Assembly (NCBI RefSeq): GCF_004364585.1
Contig: NZ_SOAN01000002.1
Location: 189,000-252,999 of the forward strand
Direction: 5' to 3'
Source: Nesterenkonia aurantiaca
Lineage (GTDB): Bacteria; Actinomycetota; Actinomycetes; Actinomycetales; Micrococcaceae
Length of the DNA: 64,000 nucleotides
Made by a program: the position numbers and the translations under genes. This document shows, in pieces, positions 15,653 through 23,486 of the stretch. The notes beneath the pieces were generated by a model. That model saw only the letters and a list, made by a program, of their open reading frames with translations, ran no database searches and was not told the DNA's origin. How positions within the stretch are numbered: the first letter of the stretch is position 1; the number at the start of each line of letters is the position of its first letter.

Positions 15653-17752
15653 CTACTTGCTGCCGCCGGTGAGCCCAGAGGTGCTCGCCTCAGGCGAGAG
15701 ATCAAGACGGCGCAGCAGCTGGGCGTTCAGGGCAACCACGACGGTGGAGGCCGACATCAGGATCGCGCCGATGCTCATCGGGAGTACGAATCCCACGGGG
15801 GCCAGCACGCCAGCAGCAAGCGGCACTGCGGCGATGTTGTAGCCGGCAGCCCACCACAGGTTCTGCTTCATCTTATTGAAGCTGGCCTCGGACAGTCTGA
15901 AGACGGAGAGCACCGAGCGGGGGTCTGAGCTTGCCAGGATGACTCCAGCGGATCCTATGGCCACGTCGGTGCCGGCGCCGATGGCGATGCCGACGTCGGC
16001 CTGGGCCAGGGCGGGAGCGTCGTTGACGCCGTCGCCGACCATAGCCACCTTCATGCCCTCGGCCTGGAGTTCCGCGACCTTCGCCGCCTTGTCCTGCGGC
16101 CGGACCCCCGCGAAGACTCTGTTGATGCCCAGATCCTTGGCCACAGTGTCGGCCACAGCCTGGGCGTCCCCGGTGATCATCACGACCTCGACGTGTCTGG
16201 CGTGCAGCGCCTGGACGGCAGCGCGGGACTCGGCGCGGGTCTCATCCGCAAGCCTCAGCGCTCCCATCACCTCACCGTCCGCCAGGACGTGCAGGATGAT
16301 CGCGCCTTCTTCGCGCCACCGCTCGGTCACCGGGAGCGTGGCCTGTCCGCGCTGATCCAGCAGATGCGGACCGCCGACCTCCACGATGCTGCCAGCCACT
16401 TCCGCGCGGACCCCGACGGCGGGAGAGGAGGTGAAGTCCTTGGCCTTCGGCACGCTCAGCTCACGGCTCCTCGCCGCGCCCATGATCGCTCTTGCCAAGG
16501 GGTGCTCGCTGTCTGATTCGGCGGCGGCCGCGAGGGCCAGGACGTCGTCCTCCCTGCGACCCGTCACGGGGTGGACCTCCGTGACCGTGGGCTCCCCCTT
16601 GGTGAGTGTGCCGGTCTTGTCGAACAGCACGGCATTGACCGTGCGCATTGACTCCAGCGCCAGCCTGTCCTTCACGAGCACGCCTGCTCGGGCGGCTCGT
16701 TCGGTGGCGATCGAGACCACCAGGGGAATCGCGAGGCCCAGGGCGTGGGGACAGGCGATCACCAATACGGTGATCGTGCGGACGACTGCGGCGTCAGGCA
16801 TGCCGAGCGTCGCCCAGGTGATCGCGGTGAGGACCGCGGACCCCAGAGCGAACCAGAACAGCCAGCCCGCGGCGGTGTCGGCGACGCGTTGGGCCCTGGA
16901 AGAAGATGCCTGTGCGTCCGAGACGAGCTTCTGGATTCCGGCCAGGGCGGTGTCTTCTCCGATGGCGGTGACTCTCACGCGCAGCCCGGAGTCCGTGGCC
17001 ACTGTGCCGGCGACGATCTGCTCGCCGATGCTGCGGTGGACCGTCTTGGATTCACCGGTGACCATGGATTCGTCCATGGAGGCGCCTCCGTCGATGATCA
17101 TCCCGTCGGCCGGGACAGACGAGCCCGGCCTGATGATCACCACATCGCCGACGACCAGATCGGCGGGAGCGACCTTCACGACGTCGTCACCGTCGAGCTT
17201 CTCGGCCTCATCCGGCAGCAGCGCAGCCAGGGAGTCCAGCGCCGAGGTGGTCTGCGCCAGCGAGCGCATCTCGATCCAATGGCCCAGCAGCATGATGACC
17301 ACGAGCAGGGCCAGTTCCCACCAGAAGTTCAGCTCGTGATCCAGGATGCTCAGCGTTGCGCCCCAGGAGGCGAGGAATGCCACGCTGATCGCGAGCCCGA
17401 TGAGCAGCATCATCCCGGGCTGCCGACTCCGGATCTCTGAGACTGCGCCCGTCAGGAAGGGGCGGCCGCCCCAGAGGTAGATCACGGTGCCCAGGACGGG
17501 GGACACCCACCACACCCAGGAGGCTCCTGGAAGCTCGTAGCCGAGGAGGTGCGCAAACATCTCATTGAAGCCCACCACGGGTATGGCCAATATCGCCGTG
17601 ATCCAGAACAACCGACGGAACTGACCGACGTGGTCCCCGTGGTCTCCGTGGTCTCCGTGTCTGTGTTCTGAGTGTCCAACGTCCGCCTGGTGTGCAGCGT
17701 CTACATCGGGATCTGGCGCAGTCTCGTGTGGTGCTCGCGGTGAATGGTCCAT
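15653..17752 (-). CDS. copB: CopB-type copper-translocating P1B ATPase
   Basis: Membrane pump of 699 residues. The cytoplasmic N-terminus is His-rich (GHSEHRHGDHGDHGDHVGQ), typical of CopB rather than CopA, and has no CxxC domain. The metal-site motif in helix 6 is CPH (VIACPHALGLAIPLVVSIAT), the actuator motif is MVTGES, the phosphorylation loop is LFDKTGTLTKGEP and the hinge is MVGDGVNDAPALAQADVGIA. CPH pumps export Cu(II)/Cu(I) or Ag(I). The start at 17752 coincides with the expected +1 of the promoter at 17760-17788, so the mRNA is probably leaderless. Confidence 0.92.
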   Translation of the reverse strand: MDHSPRAPHETAPDPDVDAAHQADVGHSEHRHGDHGDHGDHVGQFRRLFWITAILAIPVVGFNEMFAHLLGYELPGASWVWWVSPVLGTVIYLWGGRPFLTGAVSEIRSRQPGMMLLIGLAISVAFLASWGATLSILDHELNFWWELALLVVIMLLGHWIEMRSLAQTTSALDSLAALLPDEAEKLDGDDVVKVAPADLVVGDVVIIRPGSSVPADGMIIDGGASMDESMVTGESKTVHRSIGEQIVAGTVATDSGLRVRVTAIGEDTALAGIQKLVSDAQASSSRAQRVADTAAGWLFWFALGSAVLTAITWATLGMPDAAVVRTITVLVIACPHALGLAIPLVVSIATERAARAGVLVKDRLALESMRTVNAVLFDKTGTLTKGEPTVTEVHPVTGRREDDVLALAAAAESDSEHPLARAIMGAARSRELSVPKAKDFTSSPAVGVRAEVAGSIVEVGGPHLLDQRGQATLPVTERWREEGAIILHVLADGEVMGALRLADETRAESRAAVQALHARHVEVVMITGDAQAVADTVAKDLGINRVFAGVRPQDKAAKVAELQAEGMKVAMVGDGVNDAPALAQADVGIAIGAGTDVAIGSAGVILASSDPRSVLSVFRLSEASFNKMKQNLWWAAGYNIAAVPLAAGVLAPVGFVLPMSIGAILMSASTVVVALNAQLLRRLDLSPEASTSGLTGGSK

Positions 17753-17759
17753 ACCCGCA

Positions 17760-17788
17760 TGTATACCCCCAGGGGGTATAAGGGTCAA
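17760..17788 (-). promoter_or_regulatory. copB promoter with CsoR-type operator in the spacer
   Basis: Reading the minus strand, TTGACC (17783-17788) and TATACA (17760-17765) are separated by exactly 17 bases. The perfect 19-bp palindrome TATACCCCCAGGGGGTATA (17762-17780) overlaps the -10 end and fills most of the spacer. Its GTATACCCCC-type arms match the known CsoR operator pattern (inverted G/C tracts flanked by TAT/ATA). The ATG of copB starts seven bases after the -10 box. No csoR gene is in the window. Confidence 0.8.
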
Positions 17789-17806
17789 GATCTGATCGCG
17801 GCGTGA

Positions 17807-17823
17807 GCTTCATCGAATCTTCA
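17807..17823 (-). promoter_or_regulatory. CopR-type direct repeat upstream of copB
   Basis: On the minus strand TGAAGA-TTCGA-TGAAGC, two copies of TGAAG with an 11-bp period, lies 19 bases upstream of the copB -35 box. The same arrangement occurs at 19499-19515 and 20777-20793. It resembles the tandem TGAAGATTT repeat I recall for the Corynebacterium CopR response regulator. Confidence 0.6.
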
Positions 17824-17901
17824 GGGAATCTGAGGCCCTTCGCGGACCCATCACCGATAGTGTTGATGGCTGGCCATTTCATCCTCGGAGGAGATCTACT
17901 G

Positions 17902-18753
17902 ATGCAGCGCGTGAACCGCAGACGTCTCATCGCTGGGGGTCTGGGCGTGCTTGGAGCGGGTGCCCTGGCGGCCTGCTCGCGGGATGTTCAGTCGGAGGCC
18001 CCGGCCCCCGAATCGACGGCATCGCTCTCCCATATCCATGCGATCGTCCGCGATCCCGTCGATTCTTCGGTCGTGCTGCTGGCAGCGCACGAGGGTCTTT
18101 TTCGACTCAGCGATCAGCAGCCGATCGCCGTCGGCCCCGAGATCGATCTGATGGGCTTCACCGTCACCCCAGACGGGCGCTACCTTGCGTCTGGACACCC
18201 TGGACCGGGGGTCGACCTCCCGGAGCCGCTCGGACTCATCGAGTCCACGGATCGGGGCGAGAGCTGGAACGTGATCTCCCGAGGAGGCGAATCCGACTTC
18301 CACGCGCTGGCCTCGACTTCCGATCGCGTGCTCGGCTTCGACGGGGAACTGCGACTCAGCGAGGATGGTCAGACATGGACGACCCTGGCCATCGGTTCCA
18401 TGCCCGCCTCCGTCGCCATCGCCGAAGCCAGCGGAACCATGCTGGCCGCGACCGAGGACGGCGTTCTACGCTCAGAGGACGGAGCCTCATGGGACCGCCT
18501 GGACACGCCGCAGCTGATCCAATTGCTGACCTGGGTCGATGAACAGACGATCGTGGGCGCCAGCGTCGAGGGACACCTGCTGATCAGCCACGACGCGGGG
18601 GGCAGCTGGACGGTCAGTCAACAGTCGCTCGGAGAGATCTCTGCACTGGGCGCGGGTCTGACCGTCGAGGGTGCTCTCGAGGTGCTCGTGGTGGCGGGAG
18701 CGTCGGTGCTTCGCACTCTCGACGGCGGGGAGACCACCGAGCGGCTTCTCTGA
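17902..18753 (+). CDS. BNR/beta-propeller-like lipoprotein (F510_1955-type), copper-island associated
   Basis: Exported lipoprotein of 283 residues. The N-terminus MQRVNRRRLIAGGLGVLG carries a twin-arginine-like signal, and the lipobox is ALAAC. The mature domain begins SHIHAIVRDPVDSSVVLLAAHEG and has repeated Asp-box/BNR-like loops (ESTDRGESWNV, LSEDGQTWTTL, RSEDGASWDRL, SHDAGGSWTVS), implying a small beta-propeller. GGAGGAG lies upstream of the ATG. Proteins of this kind often sit beside DUF305 and copper genes; their biochemical role is not established. It is divergent from copB. Confidence 0.8.
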   Translation: MQRVNRRRLIAGGLGVLGAGALAACSRDVQSEAPAPESTASLSHIHAIVRDPVDSSVVLLAAHEGLFRLSDQQPIAVGPEIDLMGFTVTPDGRYLASGHPGPGVDLPEPLGLIESTDRGESWNVISRGGESDFHALASTSDRVLGFDGELRLSEDGQTWTTLAIGSMPASVAIAEASGTMLAATEDGVLRSEDGASWDRLDTPQLIQLLTWVDEQTIVGASVEGHLLISHDAGGSWTVSQQSLGEISALGAGLTVEGALEVLVVAGASVLRTLDGGETTERLL

Positions 18754-18762
18754 GCCGCTCGG
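18737..18762 (+). terminator. Hairpin terminator at the end of the propeller lipoprotein gene
   Basis: CCGAGCGGC and GCCGCTCGG pair perfectly over nine bases around an eight-base loop that contains the TGA stop. It lies between two convergent genes, so it may work in both directions. There is no long T-run. Confidence 0.55.
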
Positions 18763-18774
18763 CGGACACCTCCC

Positions 18775-19416
18775 TCAGAGGTTGGTCAGCAGTTCTTCCA
18801 TCTGCTCGATCTCAGCCTGCTGAGACTCGATGATGGTCTCCGAGAGCTCCAGGGCTTCGGGGTTCTCGCCCTCCTGGAGGTGCTGCTCCGCCGAGGAGAC
18901 GGCGCCTTCATGGTGGACGATCATGTGCTCCAGGTACATCGTCGAAGCAGTCGAACCGGTGGACGCATCGAGCTCGTCGAGGTCTTCCTCACTCATCATG
19001 CCTTGATGGCCCATCCGGTTCTCGCCCATGTCCCCGTGGTCCATGTCCTCCATGTCCCCCATACCCCCCATGCCGTTGCCTGCGTCGTTCTCACCCCAGG
19101 CGTCCAGCCAGGATTCCATCTGTTCGATCTCCGGGCCCTGTGCGTCGCGGATGTCCTCGGCGAGGTTCGCGACCTCGGGCTCGACGTCGTCCTTCTCGAG
19201 GAGCATCTCGGACATGTGGACCGCCTGCTGGTGGTGCGGAATCATGCCGGAGAGGTAGTCGACATCGGCGTCGTTGTACTCCGCTGAGGTCTCCTCCGTG
19301 GCCTGCTCCTGATCGGACGGGGTTTCGCCGGGCTGGTCCTCGGAGGCGCCACAACCGGCCAGCACGGCTGTGAGCGCAAACGCGCCGATGAATGCTGCGG
19401 ATGTCCTGGTCTTCAT
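18775..19416 (-). CDS. DUF305 lipoprotein (ferritin-like four-helix, copper-associated)
   Basis: Secreted lipoprotein of 213 residues; signal ends AVLAGCGAS. Two DUF305 half-motifs are present: YLSGMIPHHQQAVHMSEMLLEK and MYLEHMIVHHEGAVSSAEQHL. Each has the HHxxAV His pair thought to bind metal. Between them is a Met/His/Asp-rich linker (MGGMGDMEDMDHGDMGENRM) suited to binding copper or silver. GGAG is six bases before the ATG. The 19499-19515 repeat lies 83 bases upstream. Probably a periplasmic-side copper binder working with CopB. Confidence 0.88.
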   Translation of the reverse strand: MKTRTSAAFIGAFALTAVLAGCGASEDQPGETPSDQEQATEETSAEYNDADVDYLSGMIPHHQQAVHMSEMLLEKDDVEPEVANLAEDIRDAQGPEIEQMESWLDAWGENDAGNGMGGMGDMEDMDHGDMGENRMGHQGMMSEEDLDELDASTGSTASTMYLEHMIVHHEGAVSSAEQHLQEGENPEALELSETIIESQQAEIEQMEELLTNL

Positions 19417-19498
19417 GGTCTGCTCCTGGGTTGAGATCATCAGTGCCTTGCTCAGGAGTCAACCGCACGGCTGGTCCCGGTATTGCCGAGAAGCGCGA

Positions 19499-19515
19499 TC
19501 TTGAAGAAACCTTCA
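19499..19515 (-). promoter_or_regulatory. CopR-type direct repeat upstream of the DUF305 gene
   Basis: On the minus strand TGAAGG-TTTCT-TCAAGA: the first half is canonical and the second degenerate, with the same 11-bp period and orientation relative to the gene as the other two sites. Confidence 0.45.
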
Positions 19516-19584
19516 TCAAGTGCAGACCGGGTCTTGATCGGACCCTGCCGCCGTGACCCTGCCGCCGTGCCCTTGATGCTCGGC

Positions 19585-20676
19585 TCAGCGCGGACGCCGG
19601 GACAGTCTGGGTGCCCGCAAGAGAACCTCGAGGGGCCCTCGGGTGAAGCGCTGCCGCCAGAGCCAGGCGAACGCCATCAGCGCGAGGACTGTGGAGGCGC
19701 TCGCGATCACGCCCTGGAGCAGTGTGTCCGGTCCCGGGCGGACGATGAGTGCGAGGATCAGCAGGTGCCCGACGTAGGCCGTCAGGGCCAACTGGCCCAG
19801 GAAGACCAGCGGAGACGCCAGCGGGTGGGACCACGTGCGGATCTTCAGGCACGCGCCGAGGACGAACACCGCGGAACCCGTGCCACCGATCACCCACAGC
19901 GGCATCTGGGAATGGGCCACTGAGCTGAAGAGTCGCTGCCAGGCCAGGTGGCTCGTGGATTCACCGAAGATCGCGACCAGAAGGAGAGACGCCCCGCGGG
20001 CCCCGATCGCTCCAACGGCGCCCCAGATGATCAGACGGGTGCTGACCCTCGAGTCCGTGAGCTCCAGGCGTCCCAGCCAGATCCCGAGGATGAAGGGCGC
20101 GGCCCAGACGATCAAGGGGTAGGGGCCGGTCAGGACGATGCCGGTGAAGATCTCCCACAACGGGTCGGAGGCCGAGACCGGATCTCGATCGAAGCGTCCG
20201 TCGGTCTGAGACTGCACCGCGAGCCAGATCAGCGGGCCTATGAGGGCGCTGAGGCCTGCGGTGAGAAGCAGGGTCCTGTTGGCCGCCCGGAGGAGTGGAA
20301 TGCAGAAGAGGATCAACAAGGCATAGATCTGCAGAATGACCGAGACGTCGTGGGCGAGTTCCTGGAGTGCCAGGCCGCCGAGAAGCAGCAGGGCACACCG
20401 CCAGAGCAGCGATACCCAGGGCAGCGGGTCGTGCTGTTCGCGAGAGCGTCGCGTCATCAAGGAGATGCCGATGCCGCCGAGCAGGACGAAGAGCAGCGAG
20501 GCCCGACCGTACGGAACGCGGTAGATCAGCTCCAGGAACTCGTCGTCCCCGCGGGGACCAGTGTTGACCGCGATCATGCCGATCACTGCCAGGCCGCGCG
20601 CCGCGTCCAGAGCAATCATCCGCTGGGCGCCGGAGCGAGGCGGCCTCACTCTGGAGGTCTTTCGCTGAGACAACAC
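19585..20676 (-). CDS. Acyltransferase-like multispanning membrane protein (DUF1624/DUF418 type)
   Basis: About 363 residues with roughly ten membrane segments. The N-terminal signature MIALDAARGLAVIGMIAVNTG matches the heparan-alpha-glucosaminide N-acetyltransferase-like (DUF1624) opening. The C-terminal part LVFLGQLALTAYVGHLLIL is DUF418-like. Such proteins are thought to move acyl groups across the membrane onto envelope glycans. Start is GTG or the following TTG. A perfect TGAAGG repeat lies 101 bases upstream, overlapping the end of the sensor-kinase gene, so it is probably copper-regulated. Confidence 0.75.
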   Translation of the reverse strand: MLSQRKTSRVRPPRSGAQRMIALDAARGLAVIGMIAVNTGPRGDDEFLELIYRVPYGRASLLFVLLGGIGISLMTRRSREQHDPLPWVSLLWRCALLLLGGLALQELAHDVSVILQIYALLILFCIPLLRAANRTLLLTAGLSALIGPLIWLAVQSQTDGRFDRDPVSASDPLWEIFTGIVLTGPYPLIVWAAPFILGIWLGRLELTDSRVSTRLIIWGAVGAIGARGASLLLVAIFGESTSHLAWQRLFSSVAHSQMPLWVIGGTGSAVFVLGACLKIRTWSHPLASPLVFLGQLALTAYVGHLLILALIVRPGPDTLLQGVIASASTVLALMAFAWLWRQRFTRGPLEVLLRAPRLSRRPR

Positions 20677-20776
20677 TCCCGCTCCCTGTCTGATCTGTGG
20701 GTGGGCACCCTGACTGCGACCACGCGGCTCCCGACTCTATCCATCCACCCTTGAGAGGGTCCTCGGAGACACGGAT

Positions 20777-20793
20777 CCTTCATGGAACCTTCA
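20777..20793 (-). promoter_or_regulatory. CopR-type direct repeat upstream of the acyltransferase-like gene
   Basis: On the minus strand TGAAGG-TTCCA-TGAAGG is an exact repeat with an 11-bp period. It overlaps the stop codon of the sensor kinase and faces the next minus-strand gene. Confidence 0.6.
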
Positions 20794-21919
20794 GAGATTC
20801 GGGGGCGCTCTGCGGCAGCTCGACGGTGAAGACTGATCCGCTGCCCGTCCCCTCACTGAAAACCCCGACGGATCCGTGATGGGCGGTGACGATGGAACGC
20901 ACGATCGCGAGCCCGATGCCGGAGCCACCGTGGCTGCGCTCGCGTGCACTGTCGGCGCGGTAGAAGCGTTCAAAGATGTGCGGAAGATGGACCGCATCGA
21001 TTCCGTGGCCGTTGTCCGCGACCTCGAAGGACACGGATGATCTCGAAGTGCGGGCACTGAGGAGCACTTCGTCCTCGGGGTCGGTGTGATGCAGCGCGTT
21101 GTCCAGAAGGTTGGTCAGGACTTGACCGATCCGGTCGCGATCCACACTGATCGTCGTGGCGCGTGCCCGCGGGCCGGCCTTGATGATGAGATGCACGCCG
21201 GCGCTCTCATAGCGGGCCCGAATCTGGCCAGATGCGGCATCGAGAAGCTCGCCGACCTCGATGGGGGCGGGACGCAGGTTCAGGCGCCCCTCCTCGGCAG
21301 CGCTGACGAGGGAGATGTCCTCGGCAAGGCGTTTGAGTCGTTCAGCCTGCTCTCTGAGCATCCCCAGCGTCTGTTCGTCGGCGTGAGCGATCCCGTCCTG
21401 CATCGCCTCGAGATAACCATCGATGGTGGCGACGGGTGTGCGCATCTCATGAGCAAGGTCGGAGAGAAGCCGCTGACGTGTGAGCTCTGTGCGGTCAAGC
21501 TCTGCGGCCATGCCGTTGAAGGCGGCCATCAGTTCAGTGAACTCCGCTCCGATGCTGCTCTCGGGGACCCTCGCGGAGTAGTCGCCCTCTGTGATCTCTC
21601 CGACGGCAGCGCGGATCTTGCCGATCGGCCGAACCAGTCGACGCACCAGGATCACGGTGACCACGAGGGAAGCCCCGAAGGCGGCCAGGAGGGCCAGCAG
21701 GAGGGAAAGTCTCCAGGCCGCGTCGAAGGCCTCTTCTGCGTGTGCGACGACCCCAGGATCAGGGTCACCGGAGTCGACCATCTCCATATGGTCATCGAAG
21801 ATCACCGGTCCCACGACGAGAGCGACGGCCCAGGCCGTCACCACCGCCACGCACAGCACCAGGATGAGCGCCGCCAGAATCCGGGTGCCCAGCCCGCTGA
21901 GACGTCTCTGCCGGATCAT
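20780..21919 (-). CDS. copS: Sensor histidine kinase, CopS-like
   Basis: Membrane sensor of 379 residues. TM1 (ILAALILVLCVAVVTAWAVALVV) and TM2 (LSLLLALLAAFGASLVVTVIL) flank a short external loop containing DDHMEMVDSGDPDPGVVAHAEE, whose His/Met/Asp residues could bind copper. A HAMP domain follows (RRLVRPIGKIRAAVGEITEGDY). The phospho-acceptor His is in SDLAHEMRTPVATIDGYLEAM. The ATPase has LTNLLDNALHHT, DNGHGI and GGSGIGLAIV. Its ATG overlaps the stop of the regulator gene. The copper assignment rests on the neighbourhood and the repeat boxes. Confidence 0.82.
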   Translation of the reverse strand: MIRQRRLSGLGTRILAALILVLCVAVVTAWAVALVVGPVIFDDHMEMVDSGDPDPGVVAHAEEAFDAAWRLSLLLALLAAFGASLVVTVILVRRLVRPIGKIRAAVGEITEGDYSARVPESSIGAEFTELMAAFNGMAAELDRTELTRQRLLSDLAHEMRTPVATIDGYLEAMQDGIAHADEQTLGMLREQAERLKRLAEDISLVSAAEEGRLNLRPAPIEVGELLDAASGQIRARYESAGVHLIIKAGPRARATTISVDRDRIGQVLTNLLDNALHHTDPEDEVLLSARTSRSSVSFEVADNGHGIDAVHLPHIFERFYRADSARERSHGGSGIGLAIVRSIVTAHHGSVGVFSEGTGSGSVFTVELPQSAPESLKVP

Positions 21920-22599
21920 CGCTGCGGCCCCGCCTTGTACCCGATGCCCCGGACGGTGTGGATGAACCGTGGGTTCGTGGGATCCTCTCCCAGCTTCCGG
22001 CGAAGATGCCCGATATGGACGTCGACCAGGTGGTGATCGCCGAACCAATCATCGCCCCACACCTTGGCGATCAGCGCGCTTCGAGAGAGCACCACCCCGG
22101 GCTCCGAGAGCAGAGCGGCCAGCACCTCGAACTCGGTCAAGGTGAGATCCACCGGCTGCCCGCGGAGCCGGACTTCGCGCCCCGCAAGATCCACGTGGAG
22201 ATCCCCCAGCTGATAGGTGTCAGGGTTCGTGGCGTGGGCGCCTCGGGGCCTGCGCAGCATCGCCTTGACACGGAGCACCAGCTCCCTGGGGCTGAAGGGC
22301 TTGGTCACATAGTCATCTGCGCCGACGGAGAGTCCGATCAGACGGTCCACCTCTTCAGCGCGGGCGGTGAGCATGATGATGTAACAGTCCGAGAACATGC
22401 GGATCCGGCGGCAGGCCTCCACGCCGTCCATGCCCGGAATGCCGAGGTCGAGGATGACGACCGCGGGGTTCGCTCGGCGAACGATATCCACAGCGTGGAC
22501 GCCGTTTCCGGTCGCCTCCACGCAGAACCCCTCGCGGAGAAGGTACTGCTCGATCAGGTGGACCAACGGCGCCTCGTCATCCACCACCAGGATCTTCAT
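21916..22599 (-). CDS. copR: OmpR-family response regulator, CopR-like
   Basis: A 227-residue regulator. Receiver domain: acidic pocket VVDDEAPLVHL, phospho-Asp in VVILDLGIPGMDGVE, Lys in YVTKPFSPRELVLRV. The winged helix is in DLTLTEFEVLAALLSEPGVV and HLVDVHIGHLRRKLGEDP. The start MKILVVDDE has AGGA upstream. OmpR-type regulators bind direct repeats with an 11-bp period, matching the three boxes at 17807, 19499 and 20777. It is first in the operon with the kinase. Confidence 0.85.
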   Translation of the reverse strand: MKILVVDDEAPLVHLIEQYLLREGFCVEATGNGVHAVDIVRRANPAVVILDLGIPGMDGVEACRRIRMFSDCYIIMLTARAEEVDRLIGLSVGADDYVTKPFSPRELVLRVKAMLRRPRGAHATNPDTYQLGDLHVDLAGREVRLRGQPVDLTLTEFEVLAALLSEPGVVLSRSALIAKVWGDDWFGDHHLVDVHIGHLRRKLGEDPTNPRFIHTVRGIGYKAGPQR

Positions 22600-22737
22600 G
22601 GGACCTTCCTGGAGGGCAGACATGGACCCGATCCTAGATCAGCGAGGACTCCGAGTCTCGTCGGCGTCTGCCCCGCACGATGCTGACGCGCCCCGGCACC
22701 CGTCTCATCGACGCCGGCACAGTGGGGCTTCCGGGCC

Positions 22738-23469
22738 TCAGCCGTGACGACGGATCGGGGCGAGGCCGTTCTCGGGCTCCGGCTGGTGGAACTCCCGGAT
22801 CAGCGGGGCCAGCAGGCCGGGCTTCTCCACGATCGCCCCGTGAGTGGCGCGAGGGATGACGGCGAGCTCGCCGTCGGGCAGCGCCTCGAGCATCTCGATC
22901 AGGTGCGGCCAGCGCACCTGATCGTCGTCGCCGACCACGATCAGCACCGGCAGGCGCAGCCGCAGGAGGTCCTGTGTGCTCAGATCAGGCTCCCGGTGGT
23001 GCAGCTGCTGGGCCTTCTGCACGACGACGGGCCAGTGCTGCCCGCCGTCGGGGGATATCGCGGCGTAGGCCTCGCGCATGAACTCCGGCGGCTCCCCCTC
23101 CAGCACTCCGTCGAGCCAGCCGGACCGGTGGAAGGCGGCGCCGCCGAAGACCAGGCTGCGCACCAGCTCAGGTCTGCGCAGCGCAAGGTGCAGGCCGACG
23201 ATCGCGCCGTCGCTCCACCCCACGATGTGGGCGGGTGTCGTATGGGTCTCAAGGACCTGCGCCACCGCCTCGGCCATCTGAGTGAAGGACCAGGCGCCGT
23301 CGACGTCGGGGGAGCGGCCATGGCCCGGGCGATCCACCAGCAGCCGACGGTAGTCGGGCAGCTGCGCGCTGAGCGGGGCCGTCGCGGTCGAATCGGTTCC
23401 TCCGGGGTGCAGGAGCAGCAGCTCCTCGCCCACACCGGTCTCGGAGAACCAGGGGGTGCGCGACGTCAT
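22738..23469 (-). CDS. Alpha/beta-fold hydrolase
   Basis: A 243-residue hydrolase. ELLLLHPGGTDSTATAPL gives the oxyanion loop (HPGG rather than HG), the nucleophile elbow is HIVGWSDGAIVGLHLAL, the acid is in VVGDDDQVRWPH and the His in IPRATHGAIVEKPGL. The GWSDGA elbow is common in a group of actinobacterial esterase-like proteins without a defined substrate. It lies 17 bases downstream of the GH9 gene on the same strand and is probably co-transcribed with it. Confidence 0.82.
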   Translation of the reverse strand: MTSRTPWFSETGVGEELLLLHPGGTDSTATAPLSAQLPDYRRLLVDRPGHGRSPDVDGAWSFTQMAEAVAQVLETHTTPAHIVGWSDGAIVGLHLALRRPELVRSLVFGGAAFHRSGWLDGVLEGEPPEFMREAYAAISPDGGQHWPVVVQKAQQLHHREPDLSTQDLLRLRLPVLIVVGDDDQVRWPHLIEMLEALPDGELAVIPRATHGAIVEKPGLLAPLIREFHQPEPENGLAPIRRHG

Positions 23470-23486
23470 GATCGGAAGCTCCTCAT

